This document shows positions 1 through 8,815 of a DNA stretch of 64,000 bases, piece after piece. The stretch lies in NCBI RefSeq assembly GCF_025938095.1, contig NZ_JAPCZF010000004.1:434001-498000 (forward strand), read 5' to 3'. The stretch is from Novosphingobium sp. JCM 18896 (lineage in GTDB: Bacteria; Pseudomonadota; Alphaproteobacteria; Sphingomonadales; Sphingomonadaceae). The stretch's first letter is position 1; each line of letters opens with the position of its first letter. Below the pieces are notes generated by a model. The model searched no databases. It was not told the origin of the DNA and worked only from the letters and a program-made list of their open reading frames with translations. The translations under genes were made by a program, and so were the position numbers.

Positions 1-2
1 CG

Positions 3-1208
3 GCGGGGACGCTGCTGCCGTTCCTGGCGACGCTGTCGTGTTCGAACGTCGGCCTGTTGCAGTGTACGCCGATCAACACCTTCGGCTCGCCGCAGATCCC
101 CAGCCTGCTGCAGAACTCGCTGACCCGCTACTGGTATGAGAACATCGGCTTCTTCGGCCAGGCGACCTACAAGCTGACCGACCAGCTCTCGCTGACTGGC
201 GGCATCCGCTACACGATCGACAAGACCCGCGCCGAGGGCGGTACGCGCCAGCTCTTCTTCTTCGCACCCAACCAGTACAACGCGGTCTGCGCCGCCAACA
301 ACGCGATCCCGGCGGCCAGCGGCGAGGACTGCGTCACTGCGCTGCCGGCGTCGAGCGCGCGCCAGACGACCAAGCGGCCGACCTGGCTGATCAACCTCGA
401 CTACAAGCCGACCGACGACGTCATGCTCTATGCCAAGTATGCGCGCGGCTATCGTCAGGGCAATATCAACGCCTCGAACACGATCCCGCAGGGTTGGGGG
501 CCGGAGAAGGTCGAAAGCTACGAAATCGGTGCGAAGCTGTCGTTCCGCGGCGATCTCAGCGGTTATTTCAACGTCGCCGGCTTCTACAACGACTTCAGCG
601 ACCAGCAACTCGCGGCCTCGCTGATCCCCTCGCCGGGCTCGACCGCTTCGCCGGCCCAGGCGATCGTCAACGCCGGCAAGTCGCGCATCCAGGGCTTCGA
701 GGTCGATGCCCTGGCCTCCTACTCGGCCTTCAGCCTCGGGGTGGGCTATACCTATCTCGATACCAAGCTGAAGAGCTTCACCCCGGTGAACTTCCCCGGC
801 TATCTGCCGGCGACGCCGAACTCGGACCTCGGTGGCCCGCTGCCGCTCTCGCCCAAGCACAAGCTGACGCTGACGCCGTCGATCCGACTGCCGCTCGACG
901 AGAGCGTCGGCAAGGTCACGCTCAGCGCGACCTACGTGCACACGTCGAGCCAGGTCACGTCGGCCTCGGCAGTCACGCCGTTCGGTACGGTGCCGGCCTT
1001 CGACCTGCTCAACCTCAACCTTGCCTGGAACGGCATCGCCGGCTCGCCGATCGATCTGGCGGCCTTCGTCACCAACGTCACCAACGAGAAGTATTACACC
1101 TTCCTCGGTGGCGGCTGGCAGTCGACCGGCGTCGAATATGCCAGCCTCGGCATGCCGCGCATGTACGGTCTGCGGCTGAAGTTCCGCTTCGGCGCCATGG
1201 CCGACTGA
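3..1208 (+). CDS. TonB-dependent receptor, C-terminal part (5' end outside window)
   Basis: The frame is open from the left edge, so the start lies upstream; a TTG at 57 is only an internal codon. About 400 residues of an outer-membrane beta-barrel are visible, with typical strand motifs such as YAKYARGYRQGN, ESYEIGAKLSF, GFEVDALASY and NLNLAWNGI, then the late motif VTNVTNEKYYTF. The protein ends LKFRFGAMAD, so the usual terminal aromatic residue is followed by five extra residues. Such receptors import siderophores, sugars or aromatic compounds across the outer membrane using TonB energy. The ligand cannot be told from this fragment. The gene converges on the PilZ/DUF11 operon. Confidence 0.9.
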   Translation, partial: AGTLLPFLATLSCSNVGLLQCTPINTFGSPQIPSLLQNSLTRYWYENIGFFGQATYKLTDQLSLTGGIRYTIDKTRAEGGTRQLFFFAPNQYNAVCAANNAIPAASGEDCVTALPASSARQTTKRPTWLINLDYKPTDDVMLYAKYARGYRQGNINASNTIPQGWGPEKVESYEIGAKLSFRGDLSGYFNVAGFYNDFSDQQLAASLIPSPGSTASPAQAIVNAGKSRIQGFEVDALASYSAFSLGVGYTYLDTKLKSFTPVNFPGYLPATPNSDLGGPLPLSPKHKLTLTPSIRLPLDESVGKVTLSATYVHTSSQVTSASAVTPFGTVPAFDLLNLNLAWNGIAGSPIDLAAFVTNVTNEKYYTFLGGGWQSTGVEYASLGMPRMYGLRLKFRFGAMAD

Positions 1209-1219
1209 CCTATCGGAGC

Positions 1220-1247
1220 TTCCGGCCTGTCTTCGGGCAGGCCGGAA
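1220..1247. terminator. Hairpin terminator between convergent genes
   Basis: An inverted repeat (TTCCGGCCTG at 1220-1229 and CAGGCCGGAA at 1238-1247) encloses a further G-T and C-G pair around a TTCG tetraloop. It starts 12 bases after the receptor stop codon and 11 bases before the end of the PilZ gene, so it can serve both strands. There is no long T tract, so termination strength is inferred. Confidence 0.7.
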
Positions 1248-1257
1248 ATCCCGCGAC

Positions 1258-1587
1258 TTAGCGCGCCGACGGAGCTGTCCCGACCAGCGCGGGGCCCACG
1301 TCCTGGCGATCCTCGAAACGCAATCCGCAGCCGCCGTCGATCTGCCAGATGGCCACGGCCGGCACGCGTGACAACCCCGGTATCTCGATCAGGACCCGCT
1401 GCCCGGGGCGCGGCAGTGTGGGCCCATCGGCGCGCAGGCCGTGGGGCGAGAGGTTGCGGATGCGGCAGGCGCGTTCGTCGCCCGAGACGATCAGCATGCC
1501 CGATGCGGCAAGACTGGCACGGCCCTCGCGCCGACGTTCGCCGAAGGGAAGATTGTCGAAAGGGGATGAGGCACTCGAATTGCTCAT
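1258..1587 (-). CDS. PilZ-domain c-di-GMP receptor
   Basis: A 109-residue single-domain PilZ protein. Both c-di-GMP-binding signatures are intact: RxxxR at R19-R23 (RREGR), and the [D/N]xSxxG motif as NLSPHG at residues 45-50. No signal peptide or membrane segment is visible, so it should be cytoplasmic. It is the last gene of the minus-strand DUF11 operon, 14 bases after the previous stop codon. Its position suggests that c-di-GMP influences production, export or activity of the operon's secreted proteins. That link is inference; the fold and motifs are seen directly. Confidence 0.85.
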   Translation of the reverse strand: MSNSSASSPFDNLPFGERRREGRASLAASGMLIVSGDERACRIRNLSPHGLRADGPTLPRPGQRVLIEIPGLSRVPAVAIWQIDGGCGLRFEDRQDVGPALVGTAPSAR

Positions 1588-1601
1588 TTCTGTCCTTGTT
1601 T

Positions 1602-2126
1602 TCAGCGAATCTTGACGCGGAAGCGCAGCTGGAACTGGGTGCCCGTCGCGAAGGTGGAGGTGGTGCGCACGCGGATGCCACGGACATTGGCGTCGTAGCC
1701 GCTGGCATCGGGCGTGGGCGTGTAGGTCCAGGTCGTGCCGTTGTAGAAATCGATCCCGTCGGTCGTGCTCGCCAGGCTGGTGAAGGTGTAGCCGAGCCCG
1801 CTGCCGCCGAGCCCGGTGCCGAGCAGGCTGCCGTCGAGGAATTCGACCGGCCCCTTGCCCGCCGCCGCGATGTCGGACACGCGCAGGATCACGTTGGCCG
1901 GAAGCATGTCCTCGCTGACGATGTTCCGGACGGGCCAGAGCCAGTTCGCGTTCGGATTGAGGTAGAGGATCTTGTAGTCGACGATAGCGCCTGGCAGCGA
2001 ACGCGGCGTCACGGTATAGCCGAGCGGATCCGAGATCACCGTCGCGGTCTTGGTGATCGTCAGCGGGTCCGCCAATGCCGGCGAGGCAGTGACGAGCGCG
2101 AGCAAGGTGAGGAAAAGGCGGCGCAT
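1602..2126 (-). CDS. Secreted DUF11-like protein, 174 aa
   Basis: Starts at ATG 2126, whose A is also the last base of the TGA of the 1677-residue gene upstream, indicating translational coupling. A Sec signal peptide (MRRLFLTLLALVTASPALA) is followed by a single beta-sandwich-like domain with the motifs LTITKTATVISDPLGY and PGAIVDYKILYLNP, which match the start of DUF11 domains. The protein ends FRVKIR, matching the ends of two sister proteins in the operon (FHVKIN, FKVRIL). No catalytic motif is visible. It is probably a periplasmic or surface structural subunit. The family has no defined function, so the role is inferred from context. Confidence 0.75.
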   Translation of the reverse strand: MRRLFLTLLALVTASPALADPLTITKTATVISDPLGYTVTPRSLPGAIVDYKILYLNPNANWLWPVRNIVSEDMLPANVILRVSDIAAAGKGPVEFLDGSLLGTGLGGSGLGYTFTSLASTTDGIDFYNGTTWTYTPTPDASGYDANVRGIRVRTTSTFATGTQFQLRFRVKIR

Positions 2127-5100
2127 CAGCGGGCCTTCCCCAGCGCGCGGCCGATCGAAGCCTGGTCGAACTTCAGGCGCATCGTCAGATAGGCGCCCTG
2201 GCGCGTGTAGCGGTCGTTCTCGAAGTCGCGGTCGCGATAGCCGGCGACGTTGTAGCCGGCGCTGACCCACAGGTTGCCGCCGGGCGAGAAGCCGGCCGAG
2301 GGACCGAAGCTGAAGGCCTTGGCGCCGCGGTTCCAGGCGTGCTGCATCGATCCCTGCACGCCCAGGTCGAAGCGGCGTCCCAGATCCTTGCGCAGGTCGA
2401 AGCCGATCACGTCGACGTAGCCCGTGTAGTCGTCGTCGCCGAAGCTGCCGCGCACCCATTTCGAGCCGTAGTAGACGGTGGCCTCGAAGCCATGACCGTC
2501 GCCCTCGGCGCCGCTGCGATAGTTGACCGCGAGATTGTTGACCAGGCGCAGGGTCGACTGGAAACCGCCGAGGCCGGTCGAGATGCCGAGGACGTTGCCC
2601 GCGGTGATCCCGGCATCGGCCTTGTCGTTGCGGAATTCGAAGCGTTCGAGCAGCGACCAGCGGCTGTCGAGCGGTCGCAGCGCCAAGGCGACGTCGGCGT
2701 TGAGCGACGATCCGCTCGCACCGTCGCGCTGGCGCAGCCGCGAATAGCGCAGGCCGGCGGCCAGGGTCTGGCCTTCGCCGAGCGTGCGCAGGACGCTGGT
2801 GGTCAGGTTCCAGCGATCGTCCTTGTCGCCGTGGCGGAATTCGAGCCGGCCGGTCCACGACCAGCGCGCGGCGCGGTAGGTGGCGCCGAGGGTCACGGCG
2901 GTGAAGTCGCCGCTGTCGTTCTGCCCGGCAAAGCCGCTGCCGACGCCGATCGGCGAGAAGGCGTTGATCGCCGCGCCGGTCGGCACCTTGCCGCTGATCG
3001 TGTTGCTGGCGTCGAGCGAGGCGTCGATCGTCCAGCTCTTGCCCAGAGGCAGCGACTGGCTGAGGCCGTATTGCGCGAAAGTGCGGCGGCCGTCCTCGGC
3101 CACGGCCTGCTGGTTGAGTGTCGAGGTCAGCTTGGCGCCGGTCCAGGGGGCGACGTCGAAGCCGACTCGCGCGGTGTGCGCGGTATAGTCGTCGCCCTTG
3201 GCGATCTCGTAGCCGCCGAGCAGGCGGATGCCGTCCTTGACCCTCAAGGCGGCATTGATCTGGTGGCGGACGGGGAAATCGACGCTGGCCTTGTCGCCGC
3301 CGGGGGCGAACTGGGTCTGGCCCGAAAGTTCGAGCTTGCCGTCGAACAGCGCCTGGCTGCCGCCGATCGTCAGCAGCTTGGAATTGCGGTCCTTGCCGTC
3401 CATCCCGCGATCGAGCGCGAGCTGGCCGCCGACGAAGACCGTACCGCCCTGGCGGCGATGTTCGAGGCGGACGTCGGCGGCGGTGCGCGTGCCCGGCGCG
3501 TCGAGCTGCTGCTGGTGCCAGACCGTGCCGGTGAAGGTCAGCTTGTCGTTGAGGCGCCAGGAGCCGTCGACGCCCAGCTTGCGCGTGCCGGCCTCGATCA
3601 GGTTCTGCTGACCGAGGCCGAAGCCGCGATCCTGCTGGCGGGCGTAGACGAGCACGTCGACCGACTGGCCATGGTGCTCGGCCTCGGCCAGCCAGGCGCG
3701 GCCCGAATTGATGCCCTGGCGGCCGCCGGTAGCCAGTTCGCCGCGCAGTTCGGTGTTCTTCGCGGGACGGGCCTTCACGTCGACCGCGACGATCGTGCCA
3801 TTGCCGTCGCCGACGCTCTCGTCGCGGATGGCGCTGGCGCCGAGCTCGACCTTGCCCTGGGCGAGGCTCGCCGCGGCGCGGCCGCCGGCGACGAGCTTCT
3901 TGCCCCGGCCGAAGGTCTCGTACTCGACCACGACAAAGATCGGATTGAGCTGCGCGTCGCGGCTCAGCACCGGCTGGCGGAAGCGGATCGTGCCCGAGGT
4001 CACGTCGATGTCGTAGTCGATGTGGCGCGTCAGCAGTTCGCTCGACACCACCAGTTCGGGGCGCAGGCGATCGCGGACCTCGATGCGCAGCTTGTCGCTG
4101 TTGGGGATGATGTCGCGCGCGGAGAGGCGATAGGGGCCCGACAGACCGTTGCCCTGGAACTCGTCGCGCGCATAGCGTTCCTCGCTGTGTGCGGCGAAGC
4201 CGGTGAAGCTGATGGTCTTGCCCTGGTACTCGACCTTGGCACCGTTGAGCGTGCGGCTGTAGCGACCGAGGTTCGTCCGCGTCAGGCCGGTCTCGAAATC
4301 GCCGAACAGCGCATAGAATTCGCGGCGTTCGAGGCGGAGGTAGAGCTTGCGGCGCGTCGGCGCGTCATAGCCCTGGCGCGAGCCGTCGCCATAGGCGGTG
4401 TAGTAGCGGTTGGGATCGATCGTGCCGAGCAGGCCGCGATCGGGATCGAAGCTGCGGTCGCTGTCGTAGGCCAGGGTCAGCAGCCACGAGCCCTTGATCC
4501 GGCCCTTGGCATAGAAGGCGAGCTGGCCGTCGGTGACGAGCTTGCCGCGCTGGCTGCGGGGCAGGGCGCTCGACCGCGTCTTGAGCGTGTCGTAGCCGAT
4601 CGTGCCCGAACCGAAGCCGACGATCATCCAGTCCTTCTGCGTCGCCGCGAGCCAGGCGCGAATATCGCCGGTCCGGGCCGCGTCGCGGTCGCCGAGCGTC
4701 AGGGTGGCGTGGACCGCGCCCGCCTGGGTCGTGGGTTCGAGCGCGATGAAGGCCAGGCCGTCGTCGCTGGTGACCCGGGCCGTGGCCTCGGCGCTGTCGG
4801 TCCCGGCCAGCTGGCGCGCCTGCTGGAGTTCGATCTCGGTCGCCGCGACATAGGGCTGGTCGACGCGGAAGGCCACGGTCGTGCCGTCGCGCGCGGGCTT
4901 GCCGGCGCGGTCGGTCAGGCGCACCGCGATCAGCGGGCGGGTCAGGCCGTCGGCGACGAGCAGGCTCTTTTCGGGCACGAAGGTGGCGGTCACGGCCGCG
5001 CCCGAGGCGTGGACCGTACGCGTCAGCGTCTCGACCAGCGTACCGTCGGCGGCGAGCACGCGGGCTTCGAGCTGGTTGTCACCCTCTGCGAGCGGCAGGC

Positions 5101-7159
5101 CGGTCCAGCGCGAGATCGCGACGTTGCGTGCGGCATCGGCATCGGTCGTGTCGAAGGCGAGGGGATCGATCGGCTGGCCGTTAAGGCGCAGCGCCACGCG
5201 CTGGCTGGGATAGTGCTTGATCACCACGCGCAGGGTCGGCGCGCGCGGGTTGTGGTCGACTTCGGGAAACAGCATGGCGATGCCCGGCTGTTCGAACGGC
5301 AACCAGTCGCGGTTGCCCGCGGCATGGGCATCGGACGCGACGAGCGGGAGGGCGCTCGTGGTCTCGGCCTTGAGGCCGGTGGGGCGCAGCTGGAAATCGA
5401 CGCGCTTGAGCAGGCCGCCGTCGCTCTCGACGAAGCGCGAGATGGCGCTGCCGGCCTGGCGCGTGTCGGCGTCGCAGGCGACGGGCTCGTGCGTCGCGGG
5501 CAGGCTGGCGGTGTCGATCTGGACGACGTGGCGGCCCGGGCGAACGCCTTCGACGTGGTAGAGACCGTCCTTGTCGGTGATCACGAAAGTGCCGTCTTCG
5601 AGCATCAGGCGGATGTTGGGAACGCCCTTGCGCTTGTCCGAGGGATCGCCGCAGCCGCCTTCGGTGACGCGGCCGATCAGGGTGAAGCCGTCGGTGAACA
5701 GCAGGGCCTTGATGCGGACGGGTGCCGAGGCCTCGTTGCCGGTCACGCCGTTGTCGGCCGAGGCCAGGACGCGGTTCACCGCTTCGCCCTTGGGGGCGCC
5801 GGGGGCGACGGTCACCACGTAGCTGAGATCGATCGACGCGCCGGCGGCGATCGTCGGGATGAGGAATTTCATCGAGCGGCCGTCGGTCGCGACCTCGGGC
5901 TCATCCGCGCCGCGCGTCGAACGGCGTTCGTAGCGCAGACCCTGCGGCAGCAGATCTGTCACCTGGACCGCGCGTGCCGCGACTTCCCCGCGATTGGCCA
6001 CGGTCACGCGATATTGCACGAAGTCTCCGGGCGAGGCTTCGCGAACCGAGGCGGATTTGGTCAGCAGGAGCTTGGTATCACCCTGCCGATCGACCGGAAT
6101 GTCGGCATAGAACGGATCGAGCGATTCGATGACGAAGCCGCGGCCGAAGGAGGCATCGTTCAATATGAAGTGACGACCCGTCGGGTCCTTGCGCTTGGCG
6201 AGTTCGGCAGGCGACTGCGTCGACGGTGCGGTATAGCCCGGCGGCGGCTTGATGCTGATCTGATACTTGCCCTTGTTGACCAGCGGAAAGCGGTAATTGC
6301 CCTGGCTGAAGTCGTATTTGCGACCGCTGGCGTCGGTCACGCTCGAGCCGGTGACTACGGTGGAGGGATAGCGGCTGACGCCGTCGTCGCCGTAGACGAC
6401 CGCGCGTTGGCCGTTCTCGTCCCACAGCGAGACTTCGGCGCCATCGATGAGTGCACCCGTCTGCGAATCGAACACGTAGCCCGCGGGATCGACCAGGATC
6501 CAGGCGTCAGAGCCGTAGCTGTACTCGTCTTCGGTGAAATCGAGCCGCAATGTCGAGCCGCGCGTCGCGCGCGGATCGCAGGGCGAAACCTGGGTGCGAT
6601 TCTTGTCCTCCACCGGAACCGCGCCGGCGAACACGCCACTGTTGGGGGCAGTCTCCAGCAACTCGTTGCGAATGCTGGTTTCACCAGAAGTGGTTGTTAT
6701 ATAAGCCTTTTCTCGGACGTTCGGGTTGCGATTGCCGCCCGAATTCTCAAGCACCATGATGATCGGCTGTTTGAGGTCGAGCGCTTCTAGAGCAGGAGAG
6801 GACTCGAGGGTCTGCTGCGTGATCGCTGCGGGGACGAAGGTCGCTTCCACTCCGTCCGTGACGCAGGCGATGCCATCGTAACCGAGCTTATAGTCGACCG
6901 GGAGCAGGCGAAAGCTCAACCGTGTGGGAACCTTGGCCCGCGCGACGTCGAGTGTGACGGTGTTCGACGAGACCGAGCGAGGTTCGCCGGCCTCGCGGAA
7001 ACGCATGACCGCCGTGTTCGACACTTGCGCGGCATCGCCCGCCGACGCCGGAACGGCGACGATCAGCCAGAAGGCCAGGGCGATGAAACGCGCGAGATGC
7101 CGGAGAGCGGACATGACGGGGCCTTGCCCGAAGCGCTGAGCGCTACGAGCCGAGTTCAT
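2126..7159 (-). CDS. Large DUF11 / outer-membrane barrel-like protein, 1677 aa
   Basis: After a signal peptide near residues 16-40, the N terminus carries a motif shared with sister genes (AAQVSNTAVMRF, then SSNTVTLDV). A DUF11 domain spans about residues 358-484 (LLLTKSASVREASPGDFVQY), followed by a carboxypeptidase-regulatory or SdrD-B-like beta domain at about 490-548 (TDKDGLYHVEGVRPGRH). From about residue 840 to the end there are many alternating amphipathic strands, including RYYTAYGDGS, YALFGDFETGL and ISFTGFAAHSEERYA, typical of an outer-membrane barrel. The start at 7159 is 15 bases after the previous stop, with AGAGG upstream. It may anchor or assemble the small DUF11 proteins encoded around it; this is inference. 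An inner start at 7114 is possible. Confidence 0.8.
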   Translation of the reverse strand: MNSARSAQRFGQGPVMSALRHLARFIALAFWLIVAVPASAGDAAQVSNTAVMRFREAGEPRSVSSNTVTLDVARAKVPTRLSFRLLPVDYKLGYDGIACVTDGVEATFVPAAITQQTLESSPALEALDLKQPIIMVLENSGGNRNPNVREKAYITTTSGETSIRNELLETAPNSGVFAGAVPVEDKNRTQVSPCDPRATRGSTLRLDFTEDEYSYGSDAWILVDPAGYVFDSQTGALIDGAEVSLWDENGQRAVVYGDDGVSRYPSTVVTGSSVTDASGRKYDFSQGNYRFPLVNKGKYQISIKPPPGYTAPSTQSPAELAKRKDPTGRHFILNDASFGRGFVIESLDPFYADIPVDRQGDTKLLLTKSASVREASPGDFVQYRVTVANRGEVAARAVQVTDLLPQGLRYERRSTRGADEPEVATDGRSMKFLIPTIAAGASIDLSYVVTVAPGAPKGEAVNRVLASADNGVTGNEASAPVRIKALLFTDGFTLIGRVTEGGCGDPSDKRKGVPNIRLMLEDGTFVITDKDGLYHVEGVRPGRHVVQIDTASLPATHEPVACDADTRQAGSAISRFVESDGGLLKRVDFQLRPTGLKAETTSALPLVASDAHAAGNRDWLPFEQPGIAMLFPEVDHNPRAPTLRVVIKHYPSQRVALRLNGQPIDPLAFDTTDADAARNVAISRWTGLPLAEGDNQLEARVLAADGTLVETLTRTVHASGAAVTATFVPEKSLLVADGLTRPLIAVRLTDRAGKPARDGTTVAFRVDQPYVAATEIELQQARQLAGTDSAEATARVTSDDGLAFIALEPTTQAGAVHATLTLGDRDAARTGDIRAWLAATQKDWMIVGFGSGTIGYDTLKTRSSALPRSQRGKLVTDGQLAFYAKGRIKGSWLLTLAYDSDRSFDPDRGLLGTIDPNRYYTAYGDGSRQGYDAPTRRKLYLRLERREFYALFGDFETGLTRTNLGRYSRTLNGAKVEYQGKTISFTGFAAHSEERYARDEFQGNGLSGPYRLSARDIIPNSDKLRIEVRDRLRPELVVSSELLTRHIDYDIDVTSGTIRFRQPVLSRDAQLNPIFVVVEYETFGRGKKLVAGGRAAASLAQGKVELGASAIRDESVGDGNGTIVAVDVKARPAKNTELRGELATGGRQGINSGRAWLAEAEHHGQSVDVLVYARQQDRGFGLGQQNLIEAGTRKLGVDGSWRLNDKLTFTGTVWHQQQLDAPGTRTAADVRLEHRRQGGTVFVGGQLALDRGMDGKDRNSKLLTIGGSQALFDGKLELSGQTQFAPGGDKASVDFPVRHQINAALRVKDGIRLLGGYEIAKGDDYTAHTARVGFDVAPWTGAKLTSTLNQQAVAEDGRRTFAQYGLSQSLPLGKSWTIDASLDASNTISGKVPTGAAINAFSPIGVGSGFAGQNDSGDFTAVTLGATYRAARWSWTGRLEFRHGDKDDRWNLTTSVLRTLGEGQTLAAGLRYSRLRQRDGASGSSLNADVALALRPLDSRWSLLERFEFRNDKADAGITAGNVLGISTGLGGFQSTLRLVNNLAVNYRSGAEGDGHGFEATVYYGSKWVRGSFGDDDYTGYVDVIGFDLRKDLGRRFDLGVQGSMQHAWNRGAKAFSFGPSAGFSPGGNLWVSAGYNVAGYRDRDFENDRYTRQGAYLTMRLKFDQASIGRALGKAR

Positions 7160-7174
7160 CTCTTCTCGACCTCT

Positions 7175-8290
7175 TTAGTTGATCTTGACGTGGAACAGGG
7201 CGCCGACCGAGGTATTGCCGGGCACGGACGCAATGTTCATCGTCACGGTCTTGGATGTCGGGTTGAACGAGGCCGTGTAGCCGTCGATCTCGCCCGAATC
7301 GCTATCGTCGTCGTCTTCGGTCGAGCCGGTAAGCAGGCAGGCCCCGAGGATGCCAACGGGACCGAGCGAAATCGAGCCCGGAACGTAAGTCGTGTTCGCG
7401 GGGATGAGGTCGGTCAGTACGACGGCGCTGGCTGCAGTATTCGCCGTTCCGTTATTGACGACGAAGCAGTATTCGACTTCCGCACCGGGCAAAGCCTTCG
7501 GCAGCAATGCATTGACGCCGTCGGAGATGACCTTGGCGGTCTTGGTCACGCTAAGGGCAACGTTGCTCGCGGTGACCTGCACACCGCCATAGGCGCGACC
7601 CTGGCCGTTGCGCGCGATGTCGCCCGCATAGGCGCCATCGCTGTCGTCGTCGGCGAAGACGATGTCGACGGTATTGTCGGCATTGGCGAGATTGAGATCG
7701 GTCGCGACCAGCGCGGCGCCGAGCGAATTCGCCGTGCCGCCCGTGGCGATCGTCACATGCATCGAGGTGAAGGCCAGATTGATGCTCTGCGAGTTCGGCA
7801 CGTTGCCGACCAGGAACACCGTCGCCGAGGCGTCGGGTGCCAGTTCGTCGATGTATTCGGCGGTGTCGACGCCCGGATCGTAGACGCCGTTGCCGTTCTT
7901 ATCGACATAGGCCTTGAGCCCGGTCAGGTCGAAGTTGTCGGTGCCGGGAAGGATGCCCAACGAGATGTTCTGCTGATCGGGATCGAGAATGAAATCCTGC
8001 GTGCCGTTGGTGGTGTTGGTCACCTTGAACTTCACGAAGACGTTCTGCTGGTTGACCGTCGCCTGGGTGAAGCCCGACTGGTCGAGCGTCACGGTGAAAT
8101 TCGCCTTGCGGTCGACCACGAAGCTCGACGTCGTCGAGTTCGTCGTCTGCGCGTTGCCGTTCACGGTGTAGGACACCGAGGCCGTGTTGCTGATCGTCGT
8201 GCCGGCGGTGGTGCCGGTATCGGCATGTGCGGTGCCGGCGCTGGCGAGTAGCGCCGTTCCCGACAGCAGGATTGCGCGTGTTCTATACAT
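7175..8290 (-). CDS. Secreted DUF11-domain protein, 371 aa
   Basis: I chose ATG 8290; a TTG at 8299 would add three residues. A signal peptide (about residues 1-24, ending AGTAHA) precedes the motif GTTISNTASVSYTVNG, shared with the 337-residue sister protein. The central part is rich in Asp/Asn (for example DKNGNGVYDPGVDTAEY, a possible calcium-binding loop). The C-terminal third is a DUF11 domain (VALSVTKTAKVISDG, PGAEVEYCFVVNNGT, VVLTDLIPANTTYVPGSI). It ends FHVKIN. It is probably exported to the surface or periplasm. No enzyme motif is visible. It is the third gene of the operon, 42 bases after the previous stop. Confidence 0.8.
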   Translation of the reverse strand: MYRTRAILLSGTALLASAGTAHADTGTTAGTTISNTASVSYTVNGNAQTTNSTTSSFVVDRKANFTVTLDQSGFTQATVNQQNVFVKFKVTNTTNGTQDFILDPDQQNISLGILPGTDNFDLTGLKAYVDKNGNGVYDPGVDTAEYIDELAPDASATVFLVGNVPNSQSINLAFTSMHVTIATGGTANSLGAALVATDLNLANADNTVDIVFADDDSDGAYAGDIARNGQGRAYGGVQVTASNVALSVTKTAKVISDGVNALLPKALPGAEVEYCFVVNNGTANTAASAVVLTDLIPANTTYVPGSISLGPVGILGACLLTGSTEDDDDSDSGEIDGYTASFNPTSKTVTMNIASVPGNTSVGALFHVKIN

Positions 8291-8332
8291 TTTCTTCAAG
8301 CCCCGTTTTTATACGATAATGGTTCGATATTT

Positions 8333-8815
8333 TTACTTGAGCAGGCCTTCGAACGAGACCTGGCCCTGCGCGCCGGCAGCGATCGGCGAGGCGATCCGCC
8401 AGCGGACATGGGTGACGTCGTCGGTCGTCGCGGCGCGCGGACGGCCATCGGCACCCGTCACGCGGAGCGTGGCGAGCGCGCCGAAGTTCTGTCCGTCGAC
8501 CGAGACCTCGAGCGGTGCCGAGCCCGCGGTGGGCGCGCGGAAGGCGATGCCCTTGGGCACCGGATTGCTCAGCACGACATTGCCGATCGGAACGCTGCCC
8601 GTGTTGCGATAGGCGAGCCGCATCACGACCTTGTCGCCGGGCACGGCCTTGGCCGCGCGGACGAGGCTGACCGTGGTCGTGCCGTCGGCCGCAGCGCGCT
8701 TCTGGAAGGTCAGCATGCTGGACTCGACCGTCAGCGGGCCGTTGGCGAGGGCAGGAACGGCGATCGTGGCGGCCAGAGCCGCCATCAAGTATCGGGACAT
8801 GAACGATTTCCTCAT
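8333..8815 (-). CDS. Secreted DUF11-like protein, 160 aa
   Basis: Starts at ATG 8815 and overlaps the stop of the upstream 337-residue gene by four bases (ATGA). A signal peptide (about 1-25, ending VPALA) is followed by one compact beta domain with the DUF11 hallmarks VPGDKVVMRLAYRNTG and VVLSNPVPKGIAFRAP. It is the smallest member of the set and ends VSFEGLLK, without the F-x-V-[KR]-I tail seen in three sisters. It may be a minor or capping subunit if the set forms a structure; that is speculation. Confidence 0.75.
   Translation of the reverse strand: MRKSFMSRYLMAALAATIAVPALANGPLTVESSMLTFQKRAAADGTTTVSLVRAAKAVPGDKVVMRLAYRNTGSVPIGNVVLSNPVPKGIAFRAPTAGSAPLEVSVDGQNFGALATLRVTGADGRPRAATTDDVTHVRWRIASPIAAGAQGQVSFEGLLK

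Noticed and set aside
2339..6790. A 1483-codon open frame on the plus strand, antisense to the large DUF11 gene
   Set aside because: It has no signal peptide, domain or ribosome-binding site, and its composition (Ala/Gly/Val/Arg/Asp-rich without pattern) is what a GC-rich antisense frame gives. The minus-strand gene has clear domains.
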